Positions 11,685 through 23,778 are shown, numbered from the stretch's first letter. The stretch: DNA of 64,000 nucleotides from Symbiodinium sp. CCMP2592 (GCA_905221615.1 CAJNDT010003546.1:177001-241000); one strand, 5' to 3'. The notes: generated by a model from the sequence alone, not told the origin. Numbers and translations: made by a program.

Positions 11685-13296
11685 TATGGGTGCAGCTTCA
11701 ATCCGTAGTCTGCATTTCATGTCAGTTCCCCAAACCTGGGCCTCTAACCTAAACCCCATACCTCCGCACCAAGGGAGTCGGCCGTCTAACTAAGTCTGAA
11801 TAATTAGGACAAATAACCCCCTATATAGCCCCTGGACCCTACCCTAAACCCTAAACCCTAAACTACCCTAAACCCTAAACAGTTCGAAGCCAAAACTGAG
11901 TCCATCGCAGCTCAAGTTTGCAGGCTAGGAGCTGAAAAACGAACTGCAGAAAGGAGAGGGGCTAAATAATTACCAATACTATTATCTTGGGGGGTTCCTT
12001 ACTATAACTATAGTAGAATGGGCCCCAAAGAGCTTCACCGGGCCCCAGAAGACTTCCTAGAAACTGCTGAAGGTACCACAGCTTTGGTTTATGCAAAAGG
12101 TGGTAGGTTTCAAGAACTGCTTCAGTGCCGCATTTTGCCCCAGACTTCCGTATTCTAAGATCGAGTTGAGGGCCATGGAAAAAGGCACAAAACTCCTTCC
12201 CTCTGTTCCCACCCCAGGTTGCACCCTAAACCTTAAACCCTACATCCTGAACCCTATAGATAGACCGTAAATCCTGAACCCTGAACCCGATAAGCCCTCG
12301 GCGACCTCATTTTGCTGCCCCAGGCAGGACGGGCCCATGCCGCGCGGATTAGAAGGTCATATTGGTTTAGGGTTTCGGACTTCTGCCAGAAAATTGTAAG
12401 AATTTGCCTGCCGTACACCTTGAGTCCAAACCTCGACAACCATCGAACAACCCTTTGATGAGTGGGGTGGGTATCAATACGTCTGTTCGGTTCGGTAGAT
12501 GGATGCTTCAAGCCGAGATAGAGACCCGGGCAAAGGTTCGCCTAAAACAGGGTCCCTTTTTTCGGGTAAGGTTCCTTTGAAGGGTAGTTACTAATTTTAG
12601 GGGTTCCTTTGGGGTACAATAGGGGTACTATGAGGGTTGAGTATAGGGGAAGCGAATGTACTAACTATACTTCACAATGAGGAGCCCTACGGAAATCGCT
12701 AGAATCATTGAAACTGCTCTGGTTTTGCATGGGCGGAGGAAGGTTTCGGATTTGGCATTCAACGCGGGTGGAGTTTAGTTTAGGGTTCAAGAATGACGGT
12801 TCAGGTCTTACGGCCTACTGCTGAAATTTCAGGGCTTGCGATTTGAGGTCCCGTACTCTGAGGCTGCCGGGGAACAGCTCCATCCTGCCCAGAACAACAA
12901 ATATTTAAAACAAAACAATAAAACAAAACTAAGTAATTAAAACCAAATTAATGAACCCTAAATACCCTACAACAACCCTAAGCCCTTACCCCTTATCCCG
13001 TATAGAGCCTAAACCCTTTAAGTGCCACCGTTTCTTGTTCTTGCGTTCCCCGTGTTCCCGCTCCAAAGCTGACCTCGAGACCCAACAGAAACTGCGCCGG
13101 GGTCCTCTCTTAGGGCTTCAGAGGGGGTTTAGGGTTTCGGGTTTAAGATGGTTTAGGGTTTAGGATTTAGGAGTCCCTATATGGGTACCTCAGGGCCAAA
13201 GCATATACTTTGTGGGCACATGGACCCTGAGAAATAGGACCACTCCTCCACTCAAACGGCCTTCATGAAGCTTTTGTGCCAGCTCAACAGGACGTA
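11685..13296. other. Gene-free stretch
   Basis: No gene is recognised. It holds CCCTAAA tracts at 11842-11880, an F fragment at 11797-11834 and a diverged F copy at 11957-12046. Broken hairpin sequence lies around 12545-12690, and A-rich sequence at 12895-12950. Confidence 0.55.
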
Positions 13297-13414
13297 CTTA
13301 GAGGATCATGGGACTTAGTAAGTAGGTTATATGTCCCAAAAATGGGTTGTAAGTAATTATAAGTACAGTTACCTTATTTATAACCCTAGTTACTAAGTCC
13401 CATGAGCCTTTAAG
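13297..13414. repeat. Family I element, copy I2
   Basis: Same ends as I1. The flanking dinucleotide is TA on both sides. Confidence 0.9.
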
Positions 13415-14481
13415 TAGGAAACAGAGCTGAGACTTAGGGCAGAGGACCGAATTTGGGGCTCTATAAGGTTCAAGATACAGCAGCAAGCTTCCTAAAAGCC
13501 CGGTTAGTACTGCTGCCTCAATTTCTAAACTAAACACACACCTAGACACCTGCGATTTAGGATTGTCTGCTTAGGGTTGCCCGGTTGCCCTATCATCCCT
13601 GAAATCTTGATCCTACTATTCCTCACCCGCCATCTCAGTCTCAGACCCTACCAGTAACTCCTAAACGTCCCTAAACGCCCGGAAACCCTATAAGCCCTAA
13701 ACCCTACGAAAACCCCCTAAAACCACGAACCCCGGACCTCTCATAAAACCCTATAAACTCGAAGCCCGACAGCCCCTAAACCGAGAATCCCCGGACCTCG
13801 CAACCCGGAAGCTGCTGAGCTGGCGACGCTACCCTGGGAGAGGATCATGAGGTCGCCCTCATCCAGCACCTGCTTCACACGAAGGGTCGAGGTACTTACC
13901 ATATACAAGCGGGGTACTGGATGCTTATCATGATGAAGGCATGGGGTGTGAAGTTGGTGCCCGGAGTCTTACGTAGAGGCATTGTAAACTGCCTGGGGAC
14001 ATGCGGGCCCTTGTACGGCTGAATCGTAAGTTTATAACGTCGGTCAGCTCGGCTTCGGGGCTCGCTGTGCGTCTTTAACCGGGTTGTTGGGGTAGACTAT
14101 AGATGGAAGGGATCCTGGTATAACCACGCTTGAAGGAAGGAGATTATACATCAGGGGTCCACGTACACCGACAGTCTGCATGGCAATTGTACATTACACC
14201 CCTAGATGAACAATCTGAAAATCAACTCCCAAAAACTCAAGATACCCTTTCAACACAATTCCGTGGATCCTAGACATCTGCATGTAGCCCCAAGCAAGAC
14301 CATTCAGATTGAACATCCTTCAACCCTACAGCGACATCTAAACCTCAACCGGCCTCGTCTACCGAGGGGAACCTCATGTGCAGCTGGCGAAGCGGAAGCT
14401 CTGGGGTGCAAGATCAGGGTGTACGCTTGCGCGTTTAGGGTGCAGCGGTGGCCGTTGAAACGTTCTGAAGCCCATTACATC
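13415..14481. other. Gene-free stretch
   Basis: No gene is recognised. From about 13670 to 13800 it is dense in broken CCCTAAACC words. The rest is unique sequence in which I see no domain-bearing open frame. Confidence 0.5.
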
Positions 14482-14571
14482 CCCAAAGGGTCCAAGTATC
14501 ATTATGGTATATACTTACACCCCCAAAATACCCTATAAGCATATACCATAATGATACTTGGACCCTTTGGG
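14482..14571. repeat. Long perfect hairpin element
   Basis: Arms of about 31 bp begin CCCAAAGGGTCCAAGTATCA and are perfectly inverted apart from the centre. The loop is CACCCCCAAAATACC-like. Confidence 0.9.
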
Positions 14572-14636
14572 ATCCTTGTAGCCTCAATCAAGAAACCATC
14601 GACTCCTAAAACGCTGAAGCCCCTAAGCCTAAACTT

Positions 14637-14849
14637 CCCAGACCTTCCAACATCCCTTAACTAAGGAATATACCTTAAATCATATTAAGGATCCTACTAT
14701 AACTTAAGAGAGATTCCTTAATTACAGGGAACTCCAGAAAGTTGGAATATGGTTTCATGGTAAGATACCCTATAATTTCCATAGAAGGGTTAGGATAATC
14801 ATATTCCAACTTTCTGGCTTTTACCTTAAGGGATTTTGGAAGGTCTGGG
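14637..14849. repeat. Family L element interrupted by a family E copy (L3)
   Basis: Outer inverted ends CCCAGACCTTCCAACATCCC and its inverse (with AT/TT change) enclose L sequence at 14657-14723. A complete family E element follows, then the L right end resumes at TTAAGGG. L1 and L2 are uninterrupted relatives. Confidence 0.85.
14725..14824. repeat. Family E element nested in L3, copy E1
   Basis: E ends CTCCAGAAAGTTGGAATAT and its inverse lie in reverse order relative to most other copies. TTA precedes and follows the insertion. Confidence 0.85.
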
Positions 14850-15168
14850 TTCTTCAAAATTTCAGGTTCCTAGATTCCTCGAGGTGCCGAGCTGCCACTG
14901 CGTCGTGCCCTCGGCACGCACGATGCCGCACATTTCTGGAGCTCGCAGCTCAGGCACCTGCACAAAGGCCTCTCTATGTGGGTAGTTCTCTAACTCAGGG
15001 TCCCTTTTGGGAGTCAAAATAATGCGGCACCTTTACACAAAGGACCCTAAACCTTGGCATCTGAAATCCCCACACGTCCGGCACACAAACAAAAACCCAA
15101 AGCCCTCGGTGGCCTTTGGAATCCGTGCGGTCTTCTTCCAGGCCGTTGGACTGCGCTTGGGCCTCGCA

Positions 15169-15282
15169 CTTGGAGGATCATGGGACTTAGTAAGTAAGGT
15201 AAGTACCCTCATTGGGGTCATAAGTGATTATAAGTATAGTTACCCTTGTAACCCTAGTTGCTAAGTCCCATGGTCCTTTAAG
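15169..15282. repeat. Family I element, copy I3
   Basis: Same ends as I1. The flanking dinucleotide is CA on both sides, so this family is not restricted to TA targets. Confidence 0.9.
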
Positions 15283-16197
15283 CAACCGCCGAGGAGCTGT
15301 GGGGGCTCCTCGTTTGTATCTGCTGTTTGCTGCTAAGTAAGGGTTCTTGGTTCACGGCTTTGGTGGGCGGATTCTAGTGTAGGGTTGTTTGATGGGAGCT
15401 ATATCTTCACCCTTAAATACCTAAACGGTCTATCAAAACCTCAAAGCCCGAAACCCCTAAGACTCTCAAGACTAAAGCCCGCAAGCCTTCAACAAAAAAA
15501 TAAACCCAAGATCCTAAACCTCTAACCCTATGCCTATGCCTCCAGGGACCTTATTGTCGGGTCCTTAAGGGGTCTAGGGCCCTAACTATGAGGTCCCTGG
15601 AGGGATAGGGCTAAACCTTTGAAGATTTAAGACGTTCAGCCATAGAAGTCCCCTGGGCTCACGACGTCGTCTCGGGAGTCTTCGTCCCCGTCCTCTGAAC
15701 AAACATCGAGTGGTTTAGGGTGCTACAAGGGTTCCTTGAAAGGGATCTATAAGGGTTCTATAAAGGGGTTTAGAATTTAGGGTGTACCAGAAACCCCCAA
15801 GTGCGCTTTAACAGAGCCCTTACGGTCCTGAATGGTGGGTGTTTGGGGTATGCTAGAGCGTAGTTGGGGGTCTATAGGTAGGGCTTGCGTGCGTGGGGTT
15901 TACGGCTTGCGGCTTGGAGTGTATAGGGTTACTGCTGAGGGCCTCTTGGGGCTTCGGGTTGCTGGAAAACCGACTTGCTTGTAGGGCCCCTGCAAATTCT
16001 TCATTGGGCTGCATATACGGAGAACCGTTATGGTAGCCTAAGGTAGGGGCTTGCGGTGTATAAGGCTTAGGATTCATGGTCTAGGGTTCCGAGGCGGATT
16101 TCCTCTCTAGCCTCATCTGGGCATCTAGAGTGCTGCCGGATACCTTTGCTGAGGGCTTAAGGGGTTCTTCAGGGTTTATAGGGTCTCGGTGCTTGGG
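15283..16197. other. Gene-free stretch
   Basis: No gene is recognised. Broken AAACCCTAA and GGGTTTAGG words are frequent. Confidence 0.5.
15538..15607. repeat. Short hairpin
   Basis: CCTCCAGGGACCTTA-type arms repeated inversely, about 70 bp in total. Confidence 0.65.
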
Positions 16198-16270
16198 GTT
16201 GGGTTTAGGGTTTAGGGGTTTAGGGTTTAGGGTTTAGGGTTTAGGGGTTTAGGGTTTAGGGTTTAGGGGG
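16198..16270. repeat. Interstitial (TTTAGGG)n tract
   Basis: About nine TTTAGGG or TTTAGGGG units in a row. Confidence 0.93.
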
Positions 16271-16509
16271 CTCATGCATAGGATCCGGGGATAAGGTGTT
16301 GATGCTCGAAGCGATCTTCTTAAATCCAAGTTCTTGCATTCTGCAGCACCCAGTAAACAATCCATCAGTCAGTTCAGGTACATACAATATGCCTCGGAAT
16401 GGTTTGCTCTGCGAGCGGACGTGTCATTTCGGTTCAAATGCTCCTTCAGAGTACCGACAAGCACCACAAATCCGAACCTTGTGAGGACAACCCATGACCC
16501 ATGCACATA

Positions 16510-16612
16510 TGGGTAGTTGTCAAAATTTGGATCCCTGTTTGGGTACCCTAAATATTAGTTGCCGTATCAAAATAAAGACCCAAATAGGGACCATAATTTT
16601 GACAACCACTCA
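16510..16612. repeat. Family H element, copy H2
   Basis: Left end TGGGTAGTTGTCAAAAT, right end its inverse with small changes. Flanks are TA and CA. Confidence 0.87.
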
Positions 16613-17726
16613 CATGCATCCTAAAGAACCAGAGGCACCGGCTGTCCTGGATTGTGGTGTCAGCGTTGCGGGCGTGCGCAGCGCCGGCGTCGTCGCCGGT
16701 GTCATCGCCGGAGTAATGGCAGGCGGAGCGGATTTGGTTGGTCCGACCTAACAGATCAAGGGCGTTCGGGTGCCAGGACTTAAGTTGCAGGCCTGGCTCA
16801 TCGAACCCTTGGAGGGGGATTGGGAGGGGGGCGGAGGGGGTTTTGGCCCCAGAAGTTCAGGTAGTGATACTCTGAACTCTCAAGATTTGAGGCAGAAGTC
16901 TCATGGGCTTTATATGACCAGAAAAAATCATTCTAACGAGACTGAGCCCCCGGCCCGACCCAGGAGTTTCACCTGAGGTGGCGTTGAGGCCCCGTAGGGT
17001 TTTATGAGCTTTCCCTTCTGAGGGTCCATGTACAAAAGATAGGGTTCCTTTAAGGGCGCCATAAGGGCTCCCCTCTAAGGGATCCATAAGGGTTCTATAA
17101 GGGTTTAGGGTAGAAGGGTCCATGTACCCAAATAGTACCTACTTTGACCTCACTGTACCTATCTAGGGAATACCTTAAAGCCAAAGCCTATGCTATGTGG
17201 GCAGATGGACCCTTAGGGTTTTGCAAGGGTTTAGTAGGGTTCTATGAGGCTTTGTAAGGGCCTGAAGGGGGTGCTGTAGGGTTTTATGGGGTGCTTGCGC
17301 TGCAAGGGTCTGAATAGGGTTCTGTCGGGTTTTTATGGGGATTTGTTGCCCTAAACCCTAAACCCTACCGACTTATGGAGCTTTGAGCTTTTCTGAAACG
17401 GATCCCAAAGACAGCCCTGGCCTTGGTTGCAAATCCTAGGACCCGAACTGCCGAGCCCCGGGCCCCACTCAATCCCCACAAAACCAGGGCTTATGTAGTT
17501 GGTGAGTTCAAGAGCTCCAAAAAATATATACACTTTTTGTGTTATAGTGGGTAGTTTTGTCCAAAAAGGTGTAAAGTGCATCCGCTCAGCTACTAAGAGG
17601 GAGTTCTTCAGAGACTAAGGGGACCCTTTGTAAGGGCGACCGGAGAGGCTCGTGCAGTGAGGCAAAAGCACAGGCAAAGGTCTGCCATATACAAACCCTA
17701 AAACCTCTGTGTAGTGAAAAACTATA
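16613..17726. other. Gene-free stretch
   Basis: No gene is recognised. A diverged hairpin at about 17127-17218 has GGTCCATGTACCCAAAT near one end and its partial inverse near the other. It resembles the hairpin at 55.5 kb. Confidence 0.5.
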
Positions 17727-17834
17727 CTGAACTTAGAACCCTAGCAACAATGATTATTTTTGGCTGTTTCTTAGGGATTATAATAACCCAAAATTAAAGA
17801 TTGTTTCTAAGTACCCCTAAGAAACCATAAAAGA
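17727..17834. repeat. Family J element, copy J1
   Basis: Contains ACTTAGAA and the inverse TTCTAAGT, plus GTTTCTTAGGG and the inverse CCCTAAGAAAC. Two more copies lie at 21.8 and 62.5 kb. Confidence 0.75.
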
Positions 17835-18141
17835 TGCTACTATTCCGTTCACCCCCCTAGACCGCCGACTTCCTAACCCAACCCCCGAAACATGGAGACC
17901 TCGAACCGCAAGGTTTAGGGTTTAGGGTTTAGGGTAGTTCTGACCTCAGAATCGCAAGCAAGCCCAAACACCCTGAAACCCTAAACCCTGAACCCCTGAA
18001 TTCACAAAGAAAAGCTCTAAGCCAAAAAACTTCAGCATCCAAGTCTCGGTCCCCATTCTAATGCTGCTGCACAGCAGCTATTTCCCAAGCTTGGGAACCC
18101 GACCGACAGACTGGACTCCTAGTTTTTGTTCGTCTGGTGCT

Positions 18142-18235
18142 TACCCTAAGGCTCCAAAGTAGTTCCTTTTTGGGGTTCATATTTAGAATCCTATAAGGTA
18201 ATCCCAAAAAGGAACTACTTTGGAGCCTCTGGGTA
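18142..18235. repeat. Family D-prime element, copy 1
   Basis: Ends are GGCTCCAAAGTAGTTCC and the inverse, with TA on both sides. It is a shorter relative of family D, 94 bp long. Confidence 0.87.
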
Positions 18236-18330
18236 AGGGTAGAGGATTACCAAACTTCCTCCCAGCGGCCGTGCTGAGAAGGTGCAGGTCCTCCTCATCA
18301 CTCATGTCTGCCTCACCGGAATGTCATGTT

Positions 18331-18438
18331 CCCAGACCCCCGGGAGGATCCAAAAAGTAGATCCCTTAATGGGAGTTCCTATAACGTAACCTTAGTAGTA
18401 TAGGGCCCCAACTTTCTAGATCCTCCCGGGGGTCTGGG
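18331..18438. repeat. Single palindromic element (O)
   Basis: Perfect 20-bp inverted ends, CCCAGACCCCCGGGAGGATC and its inverse. No second copy was seen. Confidence 0.85.
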
Positions 18439-19249
18439 TTTGGGCTTCAGGGGAATCGTACTTTAGGGCCCGAAAGCCCTCCGACCTCAAAAGTTCAAAC
18501 CTAAATCGCGAAGCATCGCATGCCCGGACCCGACAACACAGAGTCTTAAAACCCTAAGCTGCAACCTTAAACCCTAAACCGAAACCCCAGTCTCAGATCT
18601 TTGCACATAGACAACCATGGGGGCCTTTGTCAGGACCCACGGCTGCAATCCTGACATCTGTTTATTGTCAATCTTACCAAGGACCATCGGGGGGGCGCAG
18701 GGGGCGAATATGAATCCTTTGTAGAAATACACGTGTCTCCTTAAGCCTGTATCTGTAACGTCATACGAAACTTGAAGCGAAGCTTACCAAAGCTGATGTC
18801 ACTGCTCTTGGCTCCCCACCATCTCACGGCGATGTGCAGCCCCGACCTCATACTGCCGCCGCTTATTCCCCAAACGGTGTAGTACACACTAAGGGGTTCT
18901 GGCGCTCAGTGTTGTGGGCCATGATGAGAAGGAATGCTGGGTCAATGGCTTCGGGATCACAGGCCGCGTGTACACCACAACAAGTACGGGGAAATGCTGC
19001 CCCGTCATCACATCTTTAAGCTTGCATTCTCATTGAAACCTACAGCTTCATGAAGCACTGAGACTGAAAACTGGAGCTAAAGCTTGGAGAGATGTTTGCC
19101 TGAAGCTGGGCAGATGCGTCAGCAAAACAGTACCCAAGCCAAGAAGTCATGAAATGCGATTGGAGGGGGGGGTTGCAAAAAGTGCGCATCCCTGTACCGT
19201 AAAATCTTTTACACTTAGAGATCGACCTCAGCTCGTGGGACCCATTCAA
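18439..19249. other. Gene-free stretch
   Basis: No gene is recognised. The open frames of about 60-70 codons have no domain. Confidence 0.5.
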
Positions 19250-19369
19250 CTTAAAGGCTCATGGGACTTAGTAACTAGGGTTATAAATACGGTAACTATA
19301 CTTATTATTACTTATAACCCCAATTAGGGGACTTATAACCTTACTTACTAAGTCCCATGACCCTCTAAG
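19250..19369. repeat. Family I element, copy I4
   Basis: Inverted ends as I1. The flanking dinucleotide is AA on both sides. Confidence 0.9.
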
Positions 19370-19898
19370 AACTGCATGACCTCCTACACAAGAAACTCTT
19401 GTTAGGAAGTTTAGGGCTCAATGCTTCGTTTGGGGTTGGGTCAGACATCCAAGCCCAGAGCTCCAACCGAACACATCCCTCCATGCACTTGAACAATAAC
19501 CTAGGTTGGTCCTCTCAAGCAAAATATTCGTTTATACGATCGTCTTAGGCCAGAAAAAAACCAATGTAGGGTTCCCCAAAGGGCTTACCTACGGTTGATG
19601 CTATAAATCCTGCACTACCTTAAGGACCCAAAAATATGGGATATGTTCGGAATTATGGTATATTCCTTATTATGGATCATGCAGGCTTTATATCATGAAC
19701 CGTAGTAAGTCTAAACCCTAAAACCCTACAGATCTCTTAAAGGAACCCTTAAAGGTACCCTTATAGATCCCTTTAAAGGAACCCTAGGATTTTTATCATG
19801 AACCGTAGTAAGTCTAAACCCAAAAAGACCACAGAGTCGCTTCCGAGTTGAAGCAAGCGACACTCGAATCCACGTTGTGGTCCTTCATGGGACGAGCT

Positions 19899-20083
19899 AT
19901 CTTCTTACAGGGAACTCCAGAAAGTTGAAATATGGATTAATGGTTAAAGGGGTTACGATAATCTTCTTACAGTAAACCCCATAAATTGTTGGAAACCGGA
20001 TTAAGGCCAAATAGTGCTGGGATTCCCTATACATTGCTCTTAAGGATTGAGGCTATTGGGTTTCCAACTTTTCGGCTTCTACT
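19899..20083. repeat. Tandem pair of family E pieces (E2)
   Basis: A half element (19906-19960) starts CAGGGAACTCCAGAAAGTTG and lacks its partner end. A diverged full element (19970-20083) follows, ending TTTTCGGCTTCTACT. The 12-mer ATCTTCTTACAG occurs at the start of each piece. Confidence 0.75.
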
Positions 20084-20242
20084 ATACTAGCTTCCCGCAC
20101 TAAAACGGAGGTGGTGATGAGATGAAGAAACAAACATCGTGGGGAAGACCGCGGCTGTGATGCCTTGGGCGGTCGTGGGTTCGACACTTGGCACTATGGC
20201 ATAGGAGCTGCTTCGTGTCGTTGATGGGGTCGTGTGGGTCGC

Positions 20243-20279
<37 letters not shown>
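20243..20279. repeat. (GT)n microsatellite
   Basis: An uninterrupted GT run of about 18 units. Confidence 0.97.
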
Positions 20280-20282
<3 letters not shown>

Positions 20283-20612
20283 CTATCAACTGCGTTTCCT
20301 TCTTTAAATATATTTGCCTCCCCGACCACGTGACCAGAGCAGCTGCGACTCATAGAAGTTTTACTTCCCACCAGCACTTGCTTCTTTTCCTGTTTGTGAA
20401 AGATTTCTGAATTCTAAACTCTAAACCCTATCTACAGAATCACCATTTGGTCTTTGGGTTTCCTTCATTGCACAAAGGCACAGGCTCGCACCTTGTGTCA
20501 ATTCGAGGACTTTCCCCGCCCTACATTCCTAACCAAGACAGACTGAGACACCTTAATCTGAGAATTGGGCTGAACTCGAGAGTATCGGTCCCAAACCATG
20601 TCCCAACCCTTA

Positions 20613-20714
20613 CAGTAGAAGCCAGAAAGCTGGAATATCATTATCGTATCCCCTTTAAGGTAAGTTATAGGGGATCCTACCATTAATCCATATTCCAACT
20701 TTCTGGAGTTCCCT
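20613..20714. repeat. Family E element, copy E4
   Basis: Starts CAGTAGAAGCCAGAAAG and ends CTTTCTGGAGTTCCCT. TTA lies on both sides. It differs from E8 by about three bases. Confidence 0.92.
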
Positions 20715-20852
20715 TTAACCTGGCAAGCAGAGTATGCAGCCTTCTAGAATCCCTGAAAGACCAAAGGACTGCCCCATTTCTGGAGCCCTGGCACCACCCC
20801 TAAGAAAACCCCTGCGTTCTAGAACGCTGGCTATAATTTTCTTTAAACAAAA

Positions 20853-20915
20853 CACCAAAATGAAATAGTATAGGTAATTATTTTAAATAAATACCTATAC
20901 TATTTCCTTTTGGTG
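20853..20915. repeat. 63-bp near-perfect hairpin
   Basis: Arms of about 30 bp, starting CACCAAAATGAAATAGTATA, are mirrored around a TAAA centre. Family F-like sequence follows at 20914-20948. Confidence 0.85.
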
Positions 20916-21033
20916 GCTCCTTGCTACAATTATTTAAGCGCCTATATTGCAGTCCTTCTCGTCGAGCATCATGCTTCCAGAACGCTGGGACCACGGAATT
21001 CCAGCGAGGGCCTGCGGAACCTGCAAAGTCTAA

Positions 21034-21136
21034 TGGGCAGTTGTCAAAATTAGGGTCCCTTGTTGGGTACCCTAAATAATAGGCGCCGTATTATTTTAGG
21101 GACCCAAAAATGAACGATAGTTTTGACAACCACCCT
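21034..21136. repeat. Family H element, copy H3
   Basis: Ends TGGGCAGTTGTCAAAAT and inverse. The flanking dinucleotide is AA on both sides. Confidence 0.9.
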
Positions 21137-21249
21137 AATCATTACTATGAAAACCTTAACATTGTTAGAATGGAATTTCATTCATAGGGTTCCTTTAATT
21201 TAAAGGGGTCTATACGGGTTACTGCAACGGATCAAGGGTACAACCATGT

Positions 21250-21344
21250 AGGGGCCTTGAACAATTAGAATAGAGTTTGGGGGATATCCTACACTATAGT
21301 CACCTTACGGAGCCCCCTGAACCCTGTTCGAATTGTTAACGCCC
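21250..21344. repeat. Family F element, copy F5
   Basis: The left end is GGGGCCTTGAACAATTAGAA after TA. The right end is degraded but keeps TTCGAATTGTTAACGCCC. Confidence 0.75.
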
Positions 21345-21825
21345 ATACATTAGGGTGTCATGGTCGGGGCTTGGCTGGGAGTTTGCGGACCTTGGAGCTC
21401 TGCAGAGTTGTGGGGCGTGGTGAGGGTTCGAGGTCTGGCTCGCAGGAAAAATTGAGATCTCAAAGCTGGCCTTGCAGCGAATATGAGCATTAAAACCTAG
21501 TCCTACCTATGTAGTGAAGATAACAACGAAGAATAACAGCGAAGAACGCGCCTTCCAGTGTCTCAGCCCTAAGCCTGAAACACCACTGACAAACCACAAG
21601 TCCTATATAAATAAACCCGAAAACACCCCCAAAACACTAAACCTTCAAAACCACTGATACACCGGAAACGCAAACAACAACCCTCAAGAACCCTGACCCA
21701 GAACCCCAACCACCTTCCACTGTACCCGAAATACCCACCAGTAAGGAACATCAAAGCTCTATTTTTGCCCTTGGGGGTCCTGGGAAAGCCCTGAAAAACC
21801 GCAAGCCCCGAACTGTCTAAACTAA

Positions 21826-21917
21826 CTGAATTTAGAACCCTAGCAAAAATTCTAATTTTAGCTGTTTCTTAGGAATTATAAAATTAAACAATATTTCTAA
21901 GTACCGCTAAGTAAACA
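21826..21917. repeat. Family J element, copy J2
   Basis: A shorter copy with GAATTTAGAACCCTAGCA and TTTCTAAGTACCGCTAAG blocks. Confidence 0.7.
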
Positions 21918-22580
21918 CCAGAGTGCCTCGAACTTGTACACGGGAAGCCACACTCGCTCCACACTGTCGCGAGGATCCTTTTGTCGGTGTCGTTTGTTTT
22001 TTTTGAAAGGGTCTTTTTGTTTGTTTAAGCGCCCCTTGGTACACTTCTGAAAGGGTTTAGGGTTTACGGTTGAGGGTCGAGGGTTTAGGGTTGAGGGGAT
22101 CCCGGTGCTTTCTTTTGTGTTTTCGGTTATCCCAACCTTATTTAGCCATAGTCCCACTCTCCCAGAACTAGCAGTTCGGAATTTGGCTGAAGATTTGTTG
22201 GGGCCTAAAGTGCTTGGTGTTAATCCCGAAAACCTGACTACGGAAGGCAATATGAAGTAATATGAAGTGCTTCCTGGCCTTAAAGAGTGTTTAGGGCTAA
22301 GTGATAAGGTTTTCAAGCTCGAAACAGCAAGCTCCAATTACATCTATCACCTCACCCTCCGATCCCTATCCAGCATCATCGCAAACAACATTTATTCTTT
22401 GGGGGAAGGAGACGACGAGCATCCCCATTCAGAACAATAAAGCTCTTGTGGCGATCCAACTCGCGGTCATCGCCACTCCTTCAGCACTTTCCTCAGAATC
22501 CATTAAAATATTATACGGGTGCATTGTTCCAAGAGTCGTGTGCTGGAGCACATGCTTAAGACAACATCCTTGAACCCTAA
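21918..22580. other. Gene-free stretch with one long unassigned frame
   Basis: A minus-strand frame (21897..22337, 146 codons) starts inside family J2 at its 3' end and has no recognisable domain. I treat it as chance. Confidence 0.45.
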
Positions 22581-22581
22581 T

Positions 22582-22692
22582 CTAGACCCAAGAGTAACCT
22601 AGGAACAAAAAGGGTGCCCTTTTTGGTTTAAAGTGGCTTACAAGGGGACCTGAACCCTAAAATAAGGGAATAAGGGCCTACTCCAGGTCCTA
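22582..22692. repeat. Diverged relative of family C
   Basis: Same size and layout as C, with GGTGCCCTTTTTGGTTTA and GGGAATAAGGGCCTACTCC blocks. The ends lie in CTAG context but are diverged. Confidence 0.6.
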
Positions 22693-22912
22693 GTAATTAA
22701 TCCGTGAAACCCTCTAGGTCCCTCCATCATCATACCCCCAAGTAACACCTATTATACAGCGGCCCTAGTATTCAAAAAAGGAGGATGCTAAACACACAAA
22801 AATGAATAGCCGCAACTACATCTGACACCATAGGTAGGATGTCTAGAATCGCCGGTGTAAGGGCGTCCAGAACCCAAATCAAAGACACTTGATATACGTC
22901 TCGCGTCTTGAT

Positions 22913-23026
22913 ATAGTAGACGCCAGAAAGTTGGAACATCTTTCTCCTCATGCCCTTAAGGGCAAAGCATAAGGGATCCTAGCACGAATCCTCCTAAACC
23001 CATGTTCCAACTTTCTGGGAATCACT
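22913..23026. repeat. Family E element, copy E5
   Basis: Ends GCCAGAAAGTTGGAACAT and inverse. The interior resembles E6 in inverted orientation. Confidence 0.85.
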
Positions 23027-23393
23027 ATAGACCTTACAACTCAAAGCGTTCTATGGCCCTAAAGAAGTTATCGATTCAACCATCGCAGGCTTAGGCTAAG
23101 CGAGGGTGAATTACCTGCTCAGCTACTGGGTATATCCTCAAGGCCTACTTAGGCAACAGCTTCCAGCCTTGAACCTTCGACTCCTTCTTCGAGATCTCTG
23201 AGAACTCGCGCCTGAACCCTAAACTTTAACCCAAAACCCCAAAACCCTACACCCAAAAGCCCAAAACCCCTACACCCTAACCGAAGCCCTCACACTCAGG
23301 TATAGCAGAGCTCTCGATAGACCTCGTCCTCCTCGGTCAAGCCGATAAGCCCGCGCAGTTCTGAGAGAGGTTTAGGGTTTGGGGCTTAATGTA
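23027..23393. other. Gene-free stretch
   Basis: No gene is recognised. Broken CCCTAAA words lie at 23215-23290. Confidence 0.5.
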
Positions 23394-23489
23394 GGGGCCA
23401 AAACAGATAGAATAGGGTTTGGGGTATACTGTACTATGATTAGAATAAGTAACCCGCAAAACCCTATTCTCATGATGAAGGCCCTTGCA
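23394..23489. repeat. Family F element, copy F6
   Basis: The left end is GGGGCCAAAACAGATAGAAT after TA. The right end has CCCTATTCTCATGATGAAGG. Confidence 0.8.
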
Positions 23490-23588
23490 GTAGGGCTTTT
23501 GAGCAAGTGCTGGCCACAGATACGTTGGGTGCAGGGCTTGGATTGACGACCCGGGTAGCTATACCGTGCTCGGGATCTGTAAAGAATG

Positions 23589-23693
23589 TGGGGGTTTCCG
23601 AAAATAGGGGACCCTAATCTAGTACCCTAAGTAGTAGGATCCATATTATAAGGACCCCCAAAATAAGGTACCTCTAGTTTTCGGAAACTCCCA
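23589..23693. repeat. Family A element, copy A4
   Basis: A 105-bp copy flanked by TG on both sides. Confidence 0.92.
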
Positions 23694-23778
23694 TGTAGGA
23701 AACACTGATGGCCAGGTTGCGATGCTTCTTGCCCGATAGTTGCAGCAGGCCCTGAGACGACAACTTAAGATATTACCT

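Noticed and set aside
20087..20377. 96-codon minus-strand frame
   Set aside because: It spans the GT microsatellite (Thr-His repeat) and has no domain.
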